This document shows positions 1-7,515 of a stretch of 60,209 bases of DNA, in pieces; the stretch's first letter is position 1; each line of letters starts with the position of its first letter. The DNA comes from Candidatus Desulfofervidaceae bacterium. Its GTDB lineage: Bacteria > Desulfobacterota > Desulfofervidia > Desulfofervidales > Desulfofervidaceae. Below the pieces are notes generated by a model. The model was not told the DNA's origin. It saw only the letters and a list, made by a program, of their open reading frames with translations, and made no database searches. Location of the stretch: assembly GCA_027038965.1 (NCBI GenBank), contig JALWFG010000003.1, positions 1 through 60,209 on the forward strand. The letters run 5' to 3'. The position numbers and the translations under genes are program-made.

Positions 1-96
1 AACTATAAAACTCCTTATTCTGTCTACTACAACAATGACCCAAAACCCCTTTCTAAAAAATGGGAGATTTATGCTTGACAAATTTTATATTAACCA

Positions 97-495
97 TTAT
101 ATCTTTCCAAAAAATTGGGGCATTGCATCATCTACTGGCATAGCCTTTAAAAATTTCTTCACTGTTTTGGTTATTATCCCCTTGAGACACTTGAGACCTT
201 TAGATCTTCCCATCCGTCTGAACCAGTCCCCATATGTTGATAATGATGGCATCTTCTTAAGCCCTATCACCTCTCTTAGCCCTACATCGTCTCTCATCTG
301 CCTTAAATCTTCTACATGTCTGCCCCCTGCCTGTAACATCAATAGCACAGGCAGTATGTATTGCCAGGCCCGGTAACCCCTGTTTGAACCAGGTTCTGGC
401 ATATAAGCTTCTATCAAAGATTTTATCCCTGACTTTTCTAACCCCGTGAAATAACTATTAACTATTTCACGGGGTATTTGCTTCTGGGGTATCAT
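97..495 (-). pseudogene. IS1380-family transposase, N-terminal fragment
   Basis: The 132 residues match the start of IS1380-type DDE transposases: a segment LQAGGRHVEDLRQMRDDVG followed by the SLSTYGDWFRRMG helix typical of the family. The remaining roughly 300 residues with the DDE catalytic core are missing; the frame stops at 97 after unrelated residues, so the element cannot move by itself. An AGAGGAAG ribosome site precedes ATG 495. Codons 8-19 (PREIVNSYFTG) are made by an inserted palindrome at 441-475 rather than by transposase sequence. Family call from recalled motifs; the truncation is direct. Confidence 0.75.
441..475. repeat. palindromic element, family A (in-frame in transposase)
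   Basis: Perfect 13-bp inverted repeat, arms ACCCCGTGAAATA (441-453) and TATTTCACGGGGT (463-475) around a 9-nt loop. On the minus strand it reads in frame as PREIVNSYFTG. A near-identical palindrome at 14978-15007 encodes TREIVSYFTG at the end of an unrelated IS3 transposase fragment. Confidence 0.85.
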
Positions 496-526
496 TTTGC
501 AGGCTTCCTCTTGTTTGTTTTGTTTT

Positions 527-590
527 TCACCTATTAGGTGATGTATTATACATCATCTAAACCCCGTTAATTTTTTCTATTTAACGGGGT
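527..590. repeat. cluster of three back-to-back palindromes
   Basis: Three inverted repeats follow each other: TCACCT/AGGTGA (527-541), GATGTA/TACATC (540-554) and ACCCCGTTAA/TTAACGGGGT (561-590). The third belongs to the same hairpin family as 16475-16506. No gene is seen between 496 and 628. Confidence 0.7.
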
Positions 591-628
591 AAACCAAGAA
601 AGGAGGAGGCCTTTTTTATTTTTAGGGA

Positions 629-772
629 AGTTCCATCGGCAAATTTGGGGAAACAAAAGAAGCTTTACAGAAATTCAAAGAGACTCCCAAAGTCCAGCAG
701 TATCTGGAAAATCAGAAAAGACTCAGAGGACGCCTCGGATACGGCAGGAAAATGAGCTGGGGAGAGAAATGA
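629..772 (+). pseudogene. C-terminal gene remnant, unrecognised
   Basis: An open stretch of 47 codons ends at TGA 770-772 and reads SSIGKFGETKEALQKFK..., rich in Lys, Gln and Gly, with the tail GRKMSWGEK. There is no start codon or ribosome site at its 5' end. It looks like the 3' end of a gene cut off when the palindrome/IS region to its left formed. Not recognised as any family. Confidence 0.35.
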
Positions 773-797
773 GGATTAGCTATATTTGCCTATAAAA

Positions 798-1103
798 TTA
801 CGAATCATTATAAAATTCATCATAAACTGGATCTCCAGGACCATCACAGGTAGAAGCATTAAAGTGGACTCCCCAGGCCCAGAACTTCTCCTCTTGCTCC
901 CGCTTCCACCACTCCTCATCCTCTCTCTCCATTTCTGCCTCAGCCCTGTGCAGTGCTTCAAGCCTTTTTCTCTTTTCTTCCGGAGTGAGTGGTCTGAAAA
1001 GAGAAAGAGGCTTTCTCCCCTTCTTCAGGCGGTAGAAGTTGTACACCCAGATGCAGTAAATGACGGTGATGAAAGAAGCCGCTATCAAACCCATTGCTGC
1101 CAT
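798..1103 (-). CDS. small single-pass membrane protein, element paralog of 57538-57864
   Basis: A 101-residue protein with one hydrophobic helix (about residues 3-24), then a basic and acidic tail with a PEEKRKRLEALHRAEAEMERED helix and an acidic C-terminus ending PGDPVYDEFYNDS. The protein at 57538-57864 in the right element has the same plan: N-terminal helices, charged middle, and a C-terminus with PGNVWYNNDDE. Both lie downstream of the initiator/iteron region, so this is an element core gene. Function unknown; an entry-exclusion or mating-channel accessory role would be a guess. Confidence 0.55.
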   Translation of the reverse strand: MAAMGLIAASFITVIYCIWVYNFYRLKKGRKPLSLFRPLTPEEKRKRLEALHRAEAEMEREDEEWWKREQEEKFWAWGVHFNASTCDGPGDPVYDEFYNDS

Positions 1104-1139
1104 TTTAAATACCCTTTTTCCCTACCTCAGGAAGGATCA

Positions 1140-1364
1140 TTAAGCTGCCGGTTTCAATGCCTCACTAACAGGCCTACACAATGGCTCTGGAATCACTCTG
1201 CCCTCTTTTTCCGCTGCTTTAAGCCATAATTCTATGGCAACTTTCACTTCTTTTAAGGCTTCTTCAGGAGTTTCACCAAAGGCAGAGCAACCGGGTAGCT
1301 CCGGCACCACCGCAATGTAACCTTCGTCTTCTTTGCTGTAAAAAATTTCAATATTGTATTGCAT
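1140..1364 (-). CDS. hicB: HicB-family antitoxin
   Basis: A 74-residue protein with the HicB partial RNase-H fold signature: EIFYSKEDEGYIAVVPELPGC followed by FGETPEEALKEVKVAIELWL. It is the short form, ending PRP..ALKPAA without an obvious C-terminal DNA-binding domain. It lies 7 bp after the HicA gene on the same strand, so hicA is transcribed first, the usual order. Known role of the family: binds and neutralises HicA. The pair is a stability module for the left element. Confidence 0.85.
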   Translation of the reverse strand: MQYNIEIFYSKEDEGYIAVVPELPGCSAFGETPEEALKEVKVAIELWLKAAEKEGRVIPEPLCRPVSEALKPAA

Positions 1365-1371
1365 ATATGTC

Positions 1372-1617
1372 TTATTCGTCCAAAAGTTTGTATCTTTCCA
1401 CTACTTTTAAAAACTGCCTTACCTGATAAGGTTTGGCTTTCCCCTTCACATCCTGAAAATTAAGTATTTCTCTAACTCCCTCTTTGGCATAAATTCTATG
1501 ACTTCCTTTCCCACCTCTGAACTTGAATCCAAAAACCTCCGCGGCTTTACAAATAGCCGCAAATCTTACATTCTTAACATTACGTTTGAGTTCTTCATAA
1601 AGCTCTTTCTTATTCAC
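1372..1617 (-). CDS. hicA: HicA-family mRNA interferase toxin
   Basis: An 81-residue protein with the HicA double-stranded RNA-binding-like fold. The sequence GFKFRGGKGSHRIYAKEG carries the conserved catalytic-type histidine in GSHRIY. It is a little longer than the commonest HicA (about 60 residues) because of an N-terminal helix NKKELYEELKRNVKNVRF. Known role: ribosome-independent mRNA cleavage, blocked by HicB encoded just downstream. The stretch 1618-1843 holds no gene that I can support. Confidence 0.85.
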   Translation of the reverse strand: MNKKELYEELKRNVKNVRFAAICKAAEVFGFKFRGGKGSHRIYAKEGVREILNFQDVKGKAKPYQVRQFLKVVERYKLLDE

Positions 1618-1843
1618 TTACCTACTTTTAGGCATAACGCAAGAGAAAAAATATGTCAAGCACCATTTTAGAAAGCTTTAATCTTCCCTCTGGACGGTTC
1701 AAATTGAATTCAAAATAGCCATTTTCAGGGCGTGAATAACTCCTCAAAAGGGGGTATAGGTATAATCACACCCGTTTTCTTTTGGGGGTCAAAAGAACAG
1801 AAAAAAAAGGCCACTTTTTGTTTCAAAAAGGGCGTTGAACAGG

Positions 1844-1883
1844 GGTGCAGTCAATCCCGTTGACACGGGATTTCTCCTGCACC
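1844..1883. other. conserved origin hairpin II (left element)
   Basis: Two nested stems: GGTGCAG (1844-1850) with CTGCACC (1877-1883), enclosing AATCCCGT (1853-1860) with ACGGGATT (1865-1872) around a TGAC loop. The outer GGTGCAG/CTGCACC stem recurs at 57405-57437 at the same place relative to iterons and hairpin I. Candidate single-strand initiation or nick site; function inferred. Confidence 0.6.
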
Positions 1884-1951
1884 GAGCAGCCTAAGGCTGG
1901 CGTTCAACCATTGGTTGGTAGGCGGGCGGCTGGGGTATTTTATTTTTTTTT

Positions 1952-1994
1952 GGGGAGAGAGGGTGCCAACCGAAGGGAGGCACCCTCTCTCCCC
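1952..1994. other. conserved origin hairpin I (left element)
   Basis: Perfect 16-bp inverted repeat, GGGGAGAGAGGGTGCC (1952-1967) and its complement (1979-1994), with an 11-nt loop that reads TCCCTTCGGTT on the minus strand. The right element has a 17-bp version with an identical loop (57265-57309). The T-run lies on the wrong side for a terminator in either direction, and the position beside the iterons suggests an origin element such as an ssi-type priming site. Confidence 0.7.
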
Positions 1995-2061
1995 CCTAAT
2001 ATATTAAAGGGGATTTTGTGTCTTTTAACTGCCCTATAAATCTTTACTTTTAGAAACAGCA

Positions 2062-2144
2062 GGTTCATGTTACGCACCAAAAGGTTCACGCTACGCATCA
2101 AAAAGTTCATGTTACGCACCAAAAGGAGTTCGTGTTACGCACCA
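2062..2144 (-). repeat. iteron array (4 copies), left element origin
   Basis: Four direct repeats, on the minus strand TGGTGCGTAACATGAACC with small changes, at 2062-2079, 2083-2100, 2104-2121 and 2127-2144. Spacing is 21, 21 and 23 bp, i.e. two helical turns. The copy nearest the initiator gene overlaps its last codons and stop (CATGGTGCGTAA). The right element repeats this exactly, including the 23-bp first spacing. Likely binding sites of the initiator encoded next door. Confidence 0.85.
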
Positions 2145-2974
2145 TGTTTTAGGGCCTGTTTCTTACTACACGGGGTTGAGTATGCCCAACAAAATTGATA
2201 GTAGGAGTTCTTTTTCTCAACTTTGTAGCTCTGGAGGTAACCCGCAGCGACAACATCATCAAAAGCCTTTTTAAGCTCGTATCTGCTTTTTTTCTTTTCT
2301 GTATAGTGCAAGTGCAGGGCCTGGAAGATAAGGTCTTCTTTACAAACTGTATTTCGCTGTCCTTGTAACCACACCATTAAAAGCTTTCCGATATCAGTTC
2401 TGCACTGCTGGATATAAGATATGTTCAGTTTAAGAAAAAGAAGGTTTTCTTTGTATTTCTTTGCAGCGTCAATGAAATTTTTATTTATCCAGAGTAGCCA
2501 CTTTTTTTGTTTTTCTTCTTTGAAGTCCAGTAAAATTTTAACGCGGCTAAATTCGCTGCCTTTGTAGAAATATGTCCACGTACAATCTGCCAACCTTTCA
2601 AGGCTTTGTCTTACTGCCTCACGGGTTCTACTGCCCCATTTTAATTCTCTATACCCCTCAACGAACTGTCGCACGCCAATTTGGAGTACATACATGCGCT
2701 TTTCTTCCTTGCCATCTGGCCCTTTGTAGCAGCCGCCGTCTTCTAAAGGAGATTCAAGGGCTGCTTTCGTAAGAGCCAGCAGGGTCAAAAGGTCAAAAGC
2801 ATTCAAAGTTTCTCGCGCAGTTATTTCCAGCTTTTCAAGCCTTCCCCAGTTAATTTTGTAGACTGCAGCGAACCCCCTGGTTCTTTTTCGGCTGGGTGAA
2901 ACAGGCAAAACATGCACCATTTGGGTCATTAGCAAGCTGTAATTAGATGGATGGTGGCGTTTTTCCTTTCCCAT
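2135..2974 (-). CDS. plasmid-type replication initiator (RepC/RepA-like)
   Basis: A 279-residue basic protein, homologous along its whole length to 56278-57093. Shared blocks include HVLPV.PSRKR, INWGRLEKLEITARETLNAFDLLTLL, GSRTREAVRQSLERLADCTWTY, and DIGKLLMVWLQGQRNT. The layout (two winged-helix-like halves) and its position directly upstream of iterons argue for an iteron-binding initiator. GGAGGGAG precedes ATG 2974, and the gene overlaps the helicase by 32 nt, so the two are translationally coupled. The exact Rep family is not certain from sequence alone. Confidence 0.7.
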   Translation of the reverse strand: MGKEKRHHPSNYSLLMTQMVHVLPVSPSRKRTRGFAAVYKINWGRLEKLEITARETLNAFDLLTLLALTKAALESPLEDGGCYKGPDGKEEKRMYVLQIGVRQFVEGYRELKWGSRTREAVRQSLERLADCTWTYFYKGSEFSRVKILLDFKEEKQKKWLLWINKNFIDAAKKYKENLLFLKLNISYIQQCRTDIGKLLMVWLQGQRNTVCKEDLIFQALHLHYTEKKKSRYELKKAFDDVVAAGYLQSYKVEKKNSYYQFCWAYSTPCSKKQALKHGA

Positions 2975-4583
2975 TTCTTTTACTCCCTCCGTTGTTTTTG
3001 TTCTCGCCTTGCCCTTGCTTTACGTCCTCCCATATCTGCTGGATGGTGCGGTTTAGCCTTTTAACTTGGATTTGCTGCCCTTGGCCTTGGTTTAACAGAT
3101 TTGAATGGAAGAGTTTAATGAGTACGGGTTTCTGTCTTTCCATGATATTGTTTTTGGTGTTTTGAATTAACAGCCAATCCGCTGGATATGTCCGATCCTC
3201 CTGCGCCACTTCTGCTTCATCAAAAATTCTGGCAACGAAATCTTTTCTTTCGGGCTCTTTGCTGCTAACCAGGTAAAACTCAAGATTTCTGATTTGGAAA
3301 ACAAGCCGCGCGCAGTCCGTTAAAGAAGAAGCGCCCCTAATACTATTCATAACCAGATCTTCTGTCCGCCCCGTTTTGTTTAGATGGTGGATTAAAAAGA
3401 CTGCTGTCCCAGTAGTCTTTGCTATAGAGTCAAAAAAGCTTGAAAATTCCGCCATGTAGGCGTTGTCATTCTCGGCTGCTATCAGTCGGGAGATGGGGTC
3501 TACAATGATCAAGTCGGGCTTGAACTGCTGGGCTTCGGCCAGCAGCCGCAGCTTGAGGTTTTTCCCAAAGTCAGTTGGGCTGAGGCTGTATCTGTCCAGG
3601 ACAGGGGCAGGTTGAGGGTCTACCGCCAAAAAGCGGATATTAAAAGGATTTCGGAGAAGGTTAACACTTGAACGCCGGCAAAGGTATTTTAGCCGCCGGC
3701 TAATCGTTTCTTTTGAATCTTCAAGGGTAACATAGATGGTTTTGAGGTTATACCTAACTGCCCAGTAGTAGACAAAAAACAACAGTAAAAAGCTTTTACC
3801 CACCCCTCCCTGGCCGCCGATGATTGAGACGTAGGGGCCTCTGGGTAAGAAAATAGGATCGTCGGCGACTAGCAGGTCGGGTCCTTCGGTGACTTTTTCC
3901 ACCTCGCTGGGGGTAATTGAGAAGTTGACAATCTGCCTTTTACCGCTGTTACCATGCAAGGCGTTGAAAATTTCTTCGGCTTGGTGGTTGATTTCTTGGG
4001 GAGACGCGGCAGGGTCCTGCAGAGTGAAAAGTAGGCCCTGAGCGGCCAGCAGAGCCTGTTTTTTTCTGGACGTTTCTTTTATCAGGCGGGAGTAATAGGT
4101 AACAGTTTCCGGATTCGCGAAGGGAATGCTGTTTGCGAGTTCAAGGAGTTTCCCGAAATAGCTTCCGCCTTTTTCTTCTTCTTTGCCTTTTTTCCTGAGG
4201 TGGGAGAGGACGGAGACAGGATCAAGCGGTGCTTGTTTTTCAAATAGCTCAACTAACGCTTGAAAAATTTCCCTATTCTCTTCATAGTAGAAATCGGCAG
4301 GTTCAAGGCCGCACTCCAGAGCGATGGGTAGAGGGTGAAAACCTTCGTCTTCGGAGTCGGAGAAAGACAGGATAGTCCCGATAAGGGTTTGCTCAGCCTC
4401 CAGGTTGTGGGGGAGGGAACGGTATTTTTTCTTTTCCCGGGTCCCGGCCTGATTTCCCCATCTCTTCCCGGCACCGGAAGAGGGGGAAGAAGAGGGCGTT
4501 TGGGGTTGAAAATTATATTTTTTCTTGCTATTATCATCTCTGACTGGTGCGGCTGCGGCCGCGCCGGTTTTTCCCCACATCAT
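2943..4583 (-). CDS. DnaB-type replicative helicase fused DnaB-N/RecA-like
   Basis: 546 residues. Residues 1-50 are low complexity (GAAAAAP...); about 55-180 form a DnaB N-terminal-like domain (LPHNLEAEQTLIGTIL, DFYYEENREIFQALVELFE); about 235-480 form a RecA/RepA-type ATPase with Walker A GGQGGVGKS, Walker B LIIVDPISRLI, the FLIHHLN H-motif and SIRGASSLTDCARLVFQI. RSF1010 RepA-like ATPases share the second part. AGGAGG precedes ATG 4583. Operon order: small DNA-binding gene, helicase, initiator, iterons. The right-element homolog is split by a frameshift. Confidence 0.8.
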   Translation of the reverse strand: MMWGKTGAAAAAPVRDDNSKKKYNFQPQTPSSSPSSGAGKRWGNQAGTREKKKYRSLPHNLEAEQTLIGTILSFSDSEDEGFHPLPIALECGLEPADFYYEENREIFQALVELFEKQAPLDPVSVLSHLRKKGKEEEKGGSYFGKLLELANSIPFANPETVTYYSRLIKETSRKKQALLAAQGLLFTLQDPAASPQEINHQAEEIFNALHGNSGKRQIVNFSITPSEVEKVTEGPDLLVADDPIFLPRGPYVSIIGGQGGVGKSFLLLFFVYYWAVRYNLKTIYVTLEDSKETISRRLKYLCRRSSVNLLRNPFNIRFLAVDPQPAPVLDRYSLSPTDFGKNLKLRLLAEAQQFKPDLIIVDPISRLIAAENDNAYMAEFSSFFDSIAKTTGTAVFLIHHLNKTGRTEDLVMNSIRGASSLTDCARLVFQIRNLEFYLVSSKEPERKDFVARIFDEAEVAQEDRTYPADWLLIQNTKNNIMERQKPVLIKLFHSNLLNQGQGQQIQVKRLNRTIQQIWEDVKQGQGENKNNGGSKRNGKGKTPPSI

Positions 4584-4603
4584 TCAGCACCTCCTCACTT
4601 CTT

Positions 4604-4831
4604 CTAAAGTCCCAAATTTTCAAGCTTTTTTGCCCTCTTTTCCGCTTCAGCTATTGCCTTTTGCACCATTTCCTCCCAGACTCGCACTCGCAGAAAAAGC
4701 CGATTGCCAATTCGCACGAAAAGCCTTGGATGTCTTCCGATACAGTGCCACTTGTACAAGGTTTCCGGCTTGAGGTGAATTCCCGCTTCCAGCAGGGCTT
4801 TTCTATCTTTTACCCAAACCAGTCTTTCCAT
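4604..4831 (-). CDS. small helix-turn-helix/excisionase-like protein
   Basis: 75 residues: MERLVWVKDRKALLEAGIHLKPETLYKWHCIG..., the pattern of MerR/excisionase-type winged helices (helix, turn, WH..GRHPRLFVRIGNRLFLR wing), then an Ala/Glu/Lys helix. ATG 4831 is chosen because AAGGAGGGAAAG lies directly upstream; the frame is open further but without a ribosome site. It ends 20 nt before the helicase start and probably regulates or accompanies the replication operon. A remnant of the same 3' end precedes the third helicase start near 12.69 kb. Confidence 0.6.
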   Translation of the reverse strand: MERLVWVKDRKALLEAGIHLKPETLYKWHCIGRHPRLFVRIGNRLFLRVRVWEEMVQKAIAEAEKRAKKLENLGL

Positions 4832-4911
4832 CTTTCCCTCCTTAGATGGTCGTTGATTTAATTTTCTAAATTCTCTAATAGCGTTTAGTTTCCGATTTTC
4901 AGATCCAGAAC

Positions 4912-4942
4912 AAAAAAACCCGCCACCGAACAGGCAGGCGGG
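4912..4942 (-). terminator. hairpin plus U-run in leader of replication operon
   Basis: On the minus strand CCCGCC (4942-4937), a 12-nt loop, GGCGGG (4924-4919), then seven T (4918-4912). It lies upstream of the operon starting at 4831 and in the same direction, so it could be a transcription attenuator; it may instead end antisense transcription. Confidence 0.55.
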
Positions 4943-5035
4943 CCACCAGGAGGTGTTGAGAGCACTTTGTAAAAAAAGCCCCAAACCAGGGAGAAGGTGC
5001 TATTTTTTTATCAAAGATAAAGGAGGTGCATCATT

Positions 5036-6436
5036 ATGCTCAAAAAATTCACAAACTTCACGGTCTTAACAGTTTCTCTGGTGATGCTCAGCCTTCTCTG
5101 CACGGAGACATGGGTTTCAGCGGGAATGTATGGAGAGATGAAAGGGACTGCCTTTATCTGGGCAGTCAAAGCGGGCAGGGAGTCAGTCATTTATCTCAAC
5201 CTACCCAGCAACCGGATTTCCCATGACATACCTGTTCCCATTCAGCCTGCGGGAGTCATTGTGGCCAAATACAGCCCTGAGACAGCCAGCGGTGCAATTT
5301 ACCTGACAAAGATCAGAAAGACAAACGACAGCATAGTGGCCAGGATACAGCAGCTCACTCCCAGACGTCTGGCCAATCAGGTGGGTGCTGATGTGGCCAT
5401 GTGGGATTATGCGTGGTGGGCATGGGACAGCTCCTGCGGCACGCCCACTGCACCGCCCGGGGATGCAACTCTGCCTGATCAGGCCAGATACAACTTTCTT
5501 TACATGAAAGACTGGCAGCCGGTCAGCGCCTGCTGGAAAAAGATTGGCCTGAAGGACTTTTACGGGGGCGATAACATCTTTCACAATGTCAGCTTTACGG
5601 GTTTTTTAAAGCTTACAGCCCTTGCAGCCTACTGGAACAGGGCAAGCTTGATGTATGTGGCTGTTGATGAGCTTCAGAGGGACGTCCAGCAGCATAAAAG
5701 CGGGAACCTGATAAGGAAAAAAGTCACGACAACCGTCACCTACTACACCAAGCCCCGGTGGCTTGTGGGGGCGGTCACGTGGCGTAAGTGTGCGGACATG
5801 AACGCCTGCGGGACATCTCCGGGCGATAAGTGGATTGGGCCTGCCACCCCTGACATCACAGTGAATCCCTGGCATGAGCCCTGGAGAGAGGCCAGGTTCA
5901 TCTGGGCTGATGGAGATCTGAGCGACTACCCTGTTCAGGAGAAGCAGATCTACCAGTGGTCAGAAACGAAGAAGAGCTGGGGATTTGTCTCTGTTTTGTT
6001 TGTGGATATTTTGTTAGGGGCCCTGACTGGCGGGGCTTTGGGCTTGGCAGGTGGTTACCTTTTTGGTTGCAACCCTCTTTACATTGCGGCTGCCGGCGGG
6101 GGCATAGGTGCGATTTCAACCCTTCAGGCGGGCCACGACCTTTCAGGGGGCTACAGCATCAAGGGCTTTACCAACGACCGGGTGACCAGGCCCACACCAT
6201 CTGATGACCACGAAAGGGGTTTGCAGAACAGCATTGAAGGGAACTGGGTGAAGGCGGATCCCCGGAAGACCGGCGGCGGTTTTCAGGTGTTCATCTCCTA
6301 CATTGACCCAACCAGAGAGACGGGTGGGTACGAAACCCTGCCCATGACGAATCCAAAGGCTCAGGAGATCTATCAGAAATACTTCCACAAACCCTGGAAG
6401 GACACGGAGTTTCTGGCGGCAATTAGAGGGATGTGA
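5036..6436 (+). CDS. exported element protein with C-terminal membrane hairpin, unrecognised
   Basis: 466 residues beginning with a signal peptide (KKFTNFTVLTVSLVMLSLLCTETWVSA). The mature part is Trp-rich (MWDYAWWAWDSSCGTP, KPRWLVGAVTWRKC) with several Cys that could pair in the periplasm. Around residues 318-375 two hydrophobic, Gly-rich segments look like a membrane hairpin with glycine-zipper spacing. AAAGGAGGTGC precedes the ATG, and a strong terminator follows. Base composition is visibly richer in G+C than the core, as for the TraG-like gene at the right edge. A conjugation-envelope component is a guess; no family recognised. Confidence 0.5.
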   Translation: MLKKFTNFTVLTVSLVMLSLLCTETWVSAGMYGEMKGTAFIWAVKAGRESVIYLNLPSNRISHDIPVPIQPAGVIVAKYSPETASGAIYLTKIRKTNDSIVARIQQLTPRRLANQVGADVAMWDYAWWAWDSSCGTPTAPPGDATLPDQARYNFLYMKDWQPVSACWKKIGLKDFYGGDNIFHNVSFTGFLKLTALAAYWNRASLMYVAVDELQRDVQQHKSGNLIRKKVTTTVTYYTKPRWLVGAVTWRKCADMNACGTSPGDKWIGPATPDITVNPWHEPWREARFIWADGDLSDYPVQEKQIYQWSETKKSWGFVSVLFVDILLGALTGGALGLAGGYLFGCNPLYIAAAGGGIGAISTLQAGHDLSGGYSIKGFTNDRVTRPTPSDDHERGLQNSIEGNWVKADPRKTGGGFQVFISYIDPTRETGGYETLPMTNPKAQEIYQKYFHKPWKDTEFLAAIRGM

Positions 6437-6443
6437 TAGAGAA

Positions 6444-6469
6444 CCCCCGGCCAGGACCGGGGGTTTTTT
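6444..6469 (+). terminator. Rho-independent terminator
   Basis: CCCCCGG, six-base loop, CCGGGGG, then TTTTTT, directly after the stop of the exported protein. Converging lipoprotein gene ends 7 bp further. Confidence 0.9.
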
Positions 6470-6475
6470 GTTCAC

Positions 6476-7045
6476 TTATTTGCTTGCCAGGTTCACCTCA
6501 GAGGGGCTGACAATCCCTTTCTCCACAAGCCACTTTGCGATGTCACCTGCGATCTTTGTTAAACACTTGCGGGTGGTTATCATGAGCGGCTTTTTTGCAA
6601 GCAACAGGTCAGAATGCACGGCCTTTGCCCTGAAAACCCTTTCCTCTCCGTCTGGAAGGATTACTTTGTAGGCAATTATCGTTCGCAACCGGCCCAAAAA
6701 AGCTCCACTTTCAGTATCTTCAAGCACTATGTTCAGCCCCTTTTTTCTAGGGCTCTCGGCCAGTTCAAACCGGGCATGGGGCAAAACTTTGGCCAGATAG
6801 GGAAGGATCATCTCACTAGAAGCCTTTATTTTTGTTAGGTCAACTGAGGGGACTTTGTAGAGAAATGCACGTGCATACTTTTGGGTGGCCCTTTTCACCA
6901 CAACCACAACCGGCCTGCCGCTCACGGGACCTGTGGGGATTTGCCCATTTATTCCTGCCATTTTTGTTAGGTTGTAAGTAGCACACGCCCCAAGCCCCAT
7001 GACCATGCCTGCAAAACACACCAGAAGAAAAAGCCTTTTAAGCAT
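6476..7045 (-). CDS. lipoprotein A, element paralog family
   Basis: 189 residues with a lipoprotein signal: hydrophobic LFLLVCFAGMVMG then lipobox LGAC (Cys 21). The mature part contains YKVILPDGEERVFRA and a conserved end CLTKIAGDIAKWLVEKGIV. The gene at 16581-17204 encodes a close paralog with the same signal and C-terminus. The start overlaps the AbrB-like gene by 8 nt, and the paralog has the same neighbour, so the pair is a duplicated module. Function unknown; anchored in the envelope. Confidence 0.65.
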   Translation of the reverse strand: MLKRLFLLVCFAGMVMGLGACATYNLTKMAGINGQIPTGPVSGRPVVVVVKRATQKYARAFLYKVPSVDLTKIKASSEMILPYLAKVLPHARFELAESPRKKGLNIVLEDTESGAFLGRLRTIIAYKVILPDGEERVFRAKAVHSDLLLAKKPLMITTRKCLTKIAGDIAKWLVEKGIVSPSEVNLASK

Positions 7046-7235
7046 CTTCTTTTACCTCCTTTCTGTGTATTTTTAACAAAATTTCGTCTGGATTTTTCAG
7101 GCACCATTCAACTGCTGCATTTTCAAGTCCCAGCATCAGGACGATCGACTTTGGGATTGTTACGATATACTGCGCATGTCCTTTTTTATCTCTTCTTGCC
7201 GTTACTTTTGTTATGTTCCCTCCCTGCTTTCCCAT
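7038..7235 (-). CDS. AbrB/SpoVT-like small DNA-binding protein
   Basis: 65 residues, MGKQGGNITKVTARRDKKG..., then QYIVTIPKSIVLMLGLE and a beta-strand end DEILLKIHRKEV: the swapped-hairpin layout of AbrB-type antitoxins and transition regulators. AGGGAG lies 7 nt before ATG 7235, so the shorter start is preferred. Coupled to lipoprotein A. A decayed copy lies at 17197-17405. TTGTTCAAATTGAACATTTTC just upstream (7309-7330) contains a palindrome that recurs before the second copy and may be its operator. Confidence 0.65.
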   Translation of the reverse strand: MGKQGGNITKVTARRDKKGHAQYIVTIPKSIVLMLGLENAAVEWCLKNPDEILLKIHRKEVKEDA

Positions 7236-7395
7236 TCTCTTTCTCCCTGTTTTTCCTAATATTAATATAACCATTAATTTAATAAATGTCAAGGGGGAAT
7301 TTGTTCAAATTTGTTCAAATTGAACATTTTCACCCCTCAGGCCTGCTAGGGTGGCCGGGAGTTTCTGGCTGCGGTGAGCGGGATGTGGGGAAACA

Positions 7396-7460
7396 CCCCG
7401 GCCGTTCGGGCCGGGGTTGGTTTTTGTTCACTTGCTTGCTAAATTTAGGGGTTGACAATG
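7396..7460. other. third copy remnant: terminator plus lipoprotein 3' end
   Basis: CCCCGGCC/GGCCGGGG hairpin (7396-7416) with T-run, then TTGTTCACTTGCTTGC and AGGGGTTGACAAT. The order and sequence copy the stretch 6444-6510 (terminator and lipoprotein A 3' end), so this is a leftover of another duplication at the edge of the ATPase/nuclease insertion. Confidence 0.6.
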
Positions 7461-7515
7461 TATGGTTTGGTATGGTTTGATGGTATCATAGTTGAGTTTT
7501 GTGAAGGAAGAAAAT

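Noticed and set aside
1952-1994. Hairpin I as a Rho-independent terminator
   Set aside because: The T-run precedes the hairpin on plus and an A-run follows it on minus, so neither direction gives a terminator. Conservation with 57265-57309 beside iterons favours an origin role.
5201-6119. Several open frames antisense to the exported protein gene at 5036-6436
   Set aside because: They are long only because the gene is G+C-rich; the plus-strand frame has signal peptide, ribosome site and terminator.
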